Made by a program: the position numbers and the translations under genes. Source: JANQIV01 sp050117315 (GTDB lineage Bacteria > Bacteroidota > Ignavibacteria > Ignavibacteriales > Melioribacteraceae). From it: a stretch of DNA of 26,580 nucleotides. The notes below the pieces were generated by a model that was given only the letters and a program-made list of their open reading frames with translations, was not told the DNA's origin and did not search any database. Where the stretch lies: contig JASFMY010000096.1 in NCBI GenBank assembly GCA_050117315.1, positions 1 to 26,580 on the forward strand. The letters run 5' to 3'. This document shows, piece after piece, positions 24,057-26,580 of this stretch; the first letter of the stretch is position 1; every line of letters starts with the position of its first letter.

Positions 24057-25042
24057 GATATGTTCAATTTTCCTTTTATACAATTAAAAACCATTTCAGG
24101 CGTAATCTCCGTTAAGCATTTAAGATGCCCCTGGGGGCATTTGCTTCGTCCTATATGGCTGCAGGGCCTGCAACTTAATGAATTATTTTCTAATACAGTA
24201 TTTGTAGAATTATAAGGGAAAAAACCGAACTGCCTTACTGTTGAACCGAATATTGCCAAAACATCAGTCTTTGCAGCGCAGGCAGTATGCATCAAACCCG
24301 AATCGTTGCACACAACTATATTACACATGCTCATATTCATGGCAGTCTGTAAAAGATCATTGTTATTTGCCAGATCAACAGAACCATTTATTTGATTGGA
24401 AATTTCTCGGCAAACATTTATATCATCCTTTCCCCCGAATAAAAATATATTTATTTTTTTCTCAGAGAGATTATTACCCAGTTCTATGAAACACTCTTGG
24501 GGCCACATCTTTGTAAAATGTTTTGAACCGGGACAAAGCCCCACGTTTTTTTTATCTTTTGTTATTTGCGATTTTAGTGAATCCGGTAAAAATATATCCG
24601 GCCCGTAATTATCGAGCTGAAATGAATTTATTGCAGATGCATACATTTCCGGTATTGTTTTGATTTCTTTGAATAAGTCGATCTTAAAATTAACGAGTAA
24701 AAATTTTTTTATTGATGGTTTACTGAACTTAGCAAAAGGCTTGCAAAGTGCCTTGACAACTTCGCTGCTCCTGAAATTATTTTGCAAATCAATTACAAAA
24801 TCGAAATCATTTTGTTCTAATTCTTTGATAGTGTTTTTAATGTTTTCTTTGTTATAAACAAAAATCTTACTGATGTTTGGATTGTATTTTACAGCATCAG
24901 AATATGCTTTTTTAACCAAAAAAGAAAAAGTTTTTTGAGGATATTTTTTCTTTAGTGCCCTAATTACCGGGGTAGTTAAAATAACATCACCCAGTGAACT
25001 TAGTCTAATAATCAGAACATTATTTGCAGTTTCTAAATTCAA
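24053..25042 (-). CDS. ADP-heptose:LPS heptosyltransferase family protein (GT9)
   Basis: A 329-residue GT9 glycosyltransferase. It has the N-terminal RLSSLGDVILTTPVIRAL, the donor-site strand LCPGSKHFTKMWP in the middle, and the C-terminal CNDSGLMHTACA with AIFGSTVRQFGFFPY. A cysteine-rich tail (RPCSHIGRSKCPQGHLKCL) is common in WaaF-type enzymes and may form disulfides or bind metal. It probably adds heptose to the LPS inner core on the cytoplasmic face. It is translationally coupled to waaA by an ATGA overlap, which supports a core-LPS role. WaaF versus WaaC or WaaQ cannot be decided from sequence alone. Confidence 0.92.
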   Translation of the reverse strand: MNLETANNVLIIRLSSLGDVILTTPVIRALKKKYPQKTFSFLVKKAYSDAVKYNPNISKIFVYNKENIKNTIKELEQNDFDFVIDLQNNFRSSEVVKALCKPFAKFSKPSIKKFLLVNFKIDLFKEIKTIPEMYASAINSFQLDNYGPDIFLPDSLKSQITKDKKNVGLCPGSKHFTKMWPQECFIELGNNLSEKKINIFLFGGKDDINVCREISNQINGSVDLANNNDLLQTAMNMSMCNIVVCNDSGLMHTACAAKTDVLAIFGSTVRQFGFFPYNSTNTVLENNSLSCRPCSHIGRSKCPQGHLKCLTEITPEMVFNCIKGKLNIS

Positions 25043-25130
25043 TCAAAAAAGAAAATTAATAAAAAGACACTGTAATTTAATTATTATTAGATGGTGTTCC
25101 AAAACTGCTTTTCGATTAAAAAGTTAATAA

Positions 25131-25161
25131 AAAATCGGCAGCTCTGTTTGAACCGCCGATT
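25131..25161 (-). terminator. Intrinsic terminator of the repeat-protein gene
   Basis: AATCGGC (25133-25139) pairs with GCCGATT (25155-25161) across a 15-base loop; on the minus strand it ends in a T-rich run. It lies 33 bases after the stop codon of the T9SS repeat protein. Confidence 0.75.
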
Positions 25162-25193
25162 ATATTAATTATCTAAATACTAATATGAAAATT

Positions 25194-26460
25194 CTATTTT
25201 ACCAGCATCATTTTCTTTGTGGCTCTATAATTTTTTGTTACTAAAGTGTAAAAATAAACTCCGCTTGCAAGGTGTGACCCGTTGAATTTAACCTGGTAAG
25301 AACCCGGAGATTTTTCTTCATCAACAAGAGTTGCAACTTCTCTTCCCATTATATCATATAATTTAATTTTAACCGGGGTAGATTTAGGCAGATTATATTT
25401 AATTATTGTTTCCGGGTTAAACGGGTTGGGATAATTTTGATACAAAATCATTTCTTCAGGTATTGATTCAACTGAACTCAAAATGCCTTTATTATTATCG
25501 ATGTCATCACCGTCGCAGAAACTTAAGTATAATATTTTCCCGTCCGTTCCGACAGTCCAGCCGTAACATAAATCCGGGAAATACACGGAATACAAAGTAT
25601 ATTCAGCCCCAAGTCCGCTTGCTTGTTGAGACCATGTTTCCCCGCCATCTGTGGTGTTCAAAATAGTTCCTTCATTTCCTACTGTCCATCCATATTCCGG
25701 TTCCGGAAAATGTACCGAACGAAGGTGATTTGTTGTTATGCTGCCCGCATGCTTAATAGTCCAGCTGCTTCCGCTATCGGTGCTTTTTATTATTGTCCCG
25801 AGATCACCAACTGCCCTCCCGATACATGGGTCTATGAAGTATACAGAATATAAAGTATAGGTTTCATTAATTCCGCTTTCTTGAGGAACCCACGTATTAC
25901 CGCAATCTGTGGTCTTTAGTATTGTGCCGTAACTCCCAACTGCCCACCCCATGCATTCATAGGTAAAGTAGACGGAATAAAGATTTACGTCAGTATTGCT
26001 TTCTTGTTTAAACCAGGTCTCCCCGGCATCGGTGGTTTTAAGGATTATGCCGTCATAGCCAACCGCCCAGCCTGTAGTTGAATTAATAAAATATACTGAA
26101 CGAAGACATTTTGAAATTTGACTTGCCTGCAAGTTCCATTTATGTCCTCCGTCTATAGAATTTATAATTGTTCCGCAATCTCCAACCGCCCAGCCGTCAC
26201 ACGGATCCGGAAAGTGTACTGACCACAGGTCGTTTATTGTTACACTGTCTTCATTTTGCAGTTCCCAGTTCTCTCCTCTGTCGGTAGTTTTTATAACCGT
26301 GCCTGTATTTCCTACTGCCCAGCCTGTATACGAATCTGTAAAGTACACGGAATGGAGATCGTTCGATGTTCCGCTGTCTTGCTCAACCCAGGGGGTTCCT
26401 CCACATGATGCTAATAAGATTGTGCCGCCACTTCCAACAGCCCAACCGGTACACCTATTT
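25194..26460 (-). CDS. T9SS-exported protein with Ycf48/BNR-like repeats, 5' end lost
   Basis: The frame encodes about eight repeats of roughly 45 residues, each like SVYFTD-x2-TGWAVG-x2-GTILKTTDGG-x-TW-x2-Q. This is the pattern of Ycf48-like or BNR/sialidase-type beta-propeller blades. In repeat 6 the Trp of GWAVG is Arg. The last 85 residues are a type A T9SS sorting domain (NYPNPFNPET to TKKMMLVK), so the mature protein is extracellular or cell-surface. The obvious GTG start at 26348 is inside a repeat and false. Repeat homology continues to about 26460 (NRCTGWAVGSGGTIL), then changes abruptly; the frame stays open to 26537 without any start codon. The N terminus and signal peptide are missing, probably cut off by an insertion. 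Function unknown; adhesin-like or sugar-binding roles are possible. Confidence 0.85.
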
Positions 26461-26580
26461 AGGGCTTGCTGAAAAGCAAATAAGAGCTTAAAAAATAATA
26501 AGATAGGTGAATAAAACCCTGAAAAAGTGCAAAGTAATTAATAAATTGAAGAAAAAACATGTGCACTTAATAAGAGGAAA
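26461..26580. mobile_element. Possible terminal part of an insertion sequence
   Basis: Where the repeat-protein homology breaks off, the sequence begins AGGGCTTGCTGAAAAGCAA. It contains a small TTGCT-GAAA-AGCAA hairpin and resembles the terminal inverted repeat and leader of a DDE-type insertion sequence. No transposase is visible before the window ends. The family is not assignable; the call rests mainly on the truncation. Confidence 0.35.

Overview
The window looks like a low-GC, Gram-negative member of the Bacteroidota/Chlorobiota/Ignavibacteriota group. Two extracellular proteins end in type IX secretion (T9SS, Por) C-terminal sorting domains with the NYPNPFNP motif. Two genes encode lipopolysaccharide core enzymes. 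Two promoters match the Bacteroidetes-type TTTG / TAnnTTTG consensus. The phrasing of the sorting domains and the mixture of metabolic genes suggest Ignavibacteria; this is inference, not proof.

Left part (1-5033). The window opens inside an IS21-family helper gene (istB). A compact minus-strand zinc-uptake operon follows: znuA-znuC-znuB-fur/zur, with a 19-bp perfect palindrome over its promoter. Next come a stand-alone APS kinase (cysC), a cold-shock protein with a clear terminator, and a tRNA-Asn(GTT) with its own promoter and terminator.

Metabolic core (5286-9350). Five tightly packed plus-strand genes encode methylmalonyl-CoA epimerase and all four subunits of a sodium-pumping methylmalonyl-CoA decarboxylase (carboxyltransferase, gamma/OadG, biotin carrier, beta membrane pump). 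With the ATP-type PEP carboxykinase at 21040-22641 they suggest a succinate-propionate route linked to a sodium gradient.

Accessory part (9753-13073). A three-gene overlapping unit encodes a small secreted protein ending in CPPHCP, a six-helix membrane protein and a NarL-type histidine-kinase-like protein whose phospho-accepting His is Asn. Beside it, on the other strand, lies a decayed NtrC-type response regulator with a one-base frameshift and both ends lost. A 700-base stretch without a convincing gene follows; it carries a 42-bp tandem repeat. This is the most unusual region of the window.

Right part (13074-26580). A secreted M1 aminopeptidase with a T9SS tail and an exported pullulanase-type GH13 enzyme are on the plus strand. 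On the minus strand are a 1108-residue cytoplasmic hybrid histidine kinase with about six PAS domains, pckA, a heptosyltransferase-waaA pair for LPS core synthesis, and a T9SS-exported protein built of about eight Ycf48/BNR-like repeats. The last gene has no start codon: its 5' end stops abruptly at about 26460, next to a sequence that resembles an insertion-sequence end. Mobile DNA may therefore border the window on both sides.
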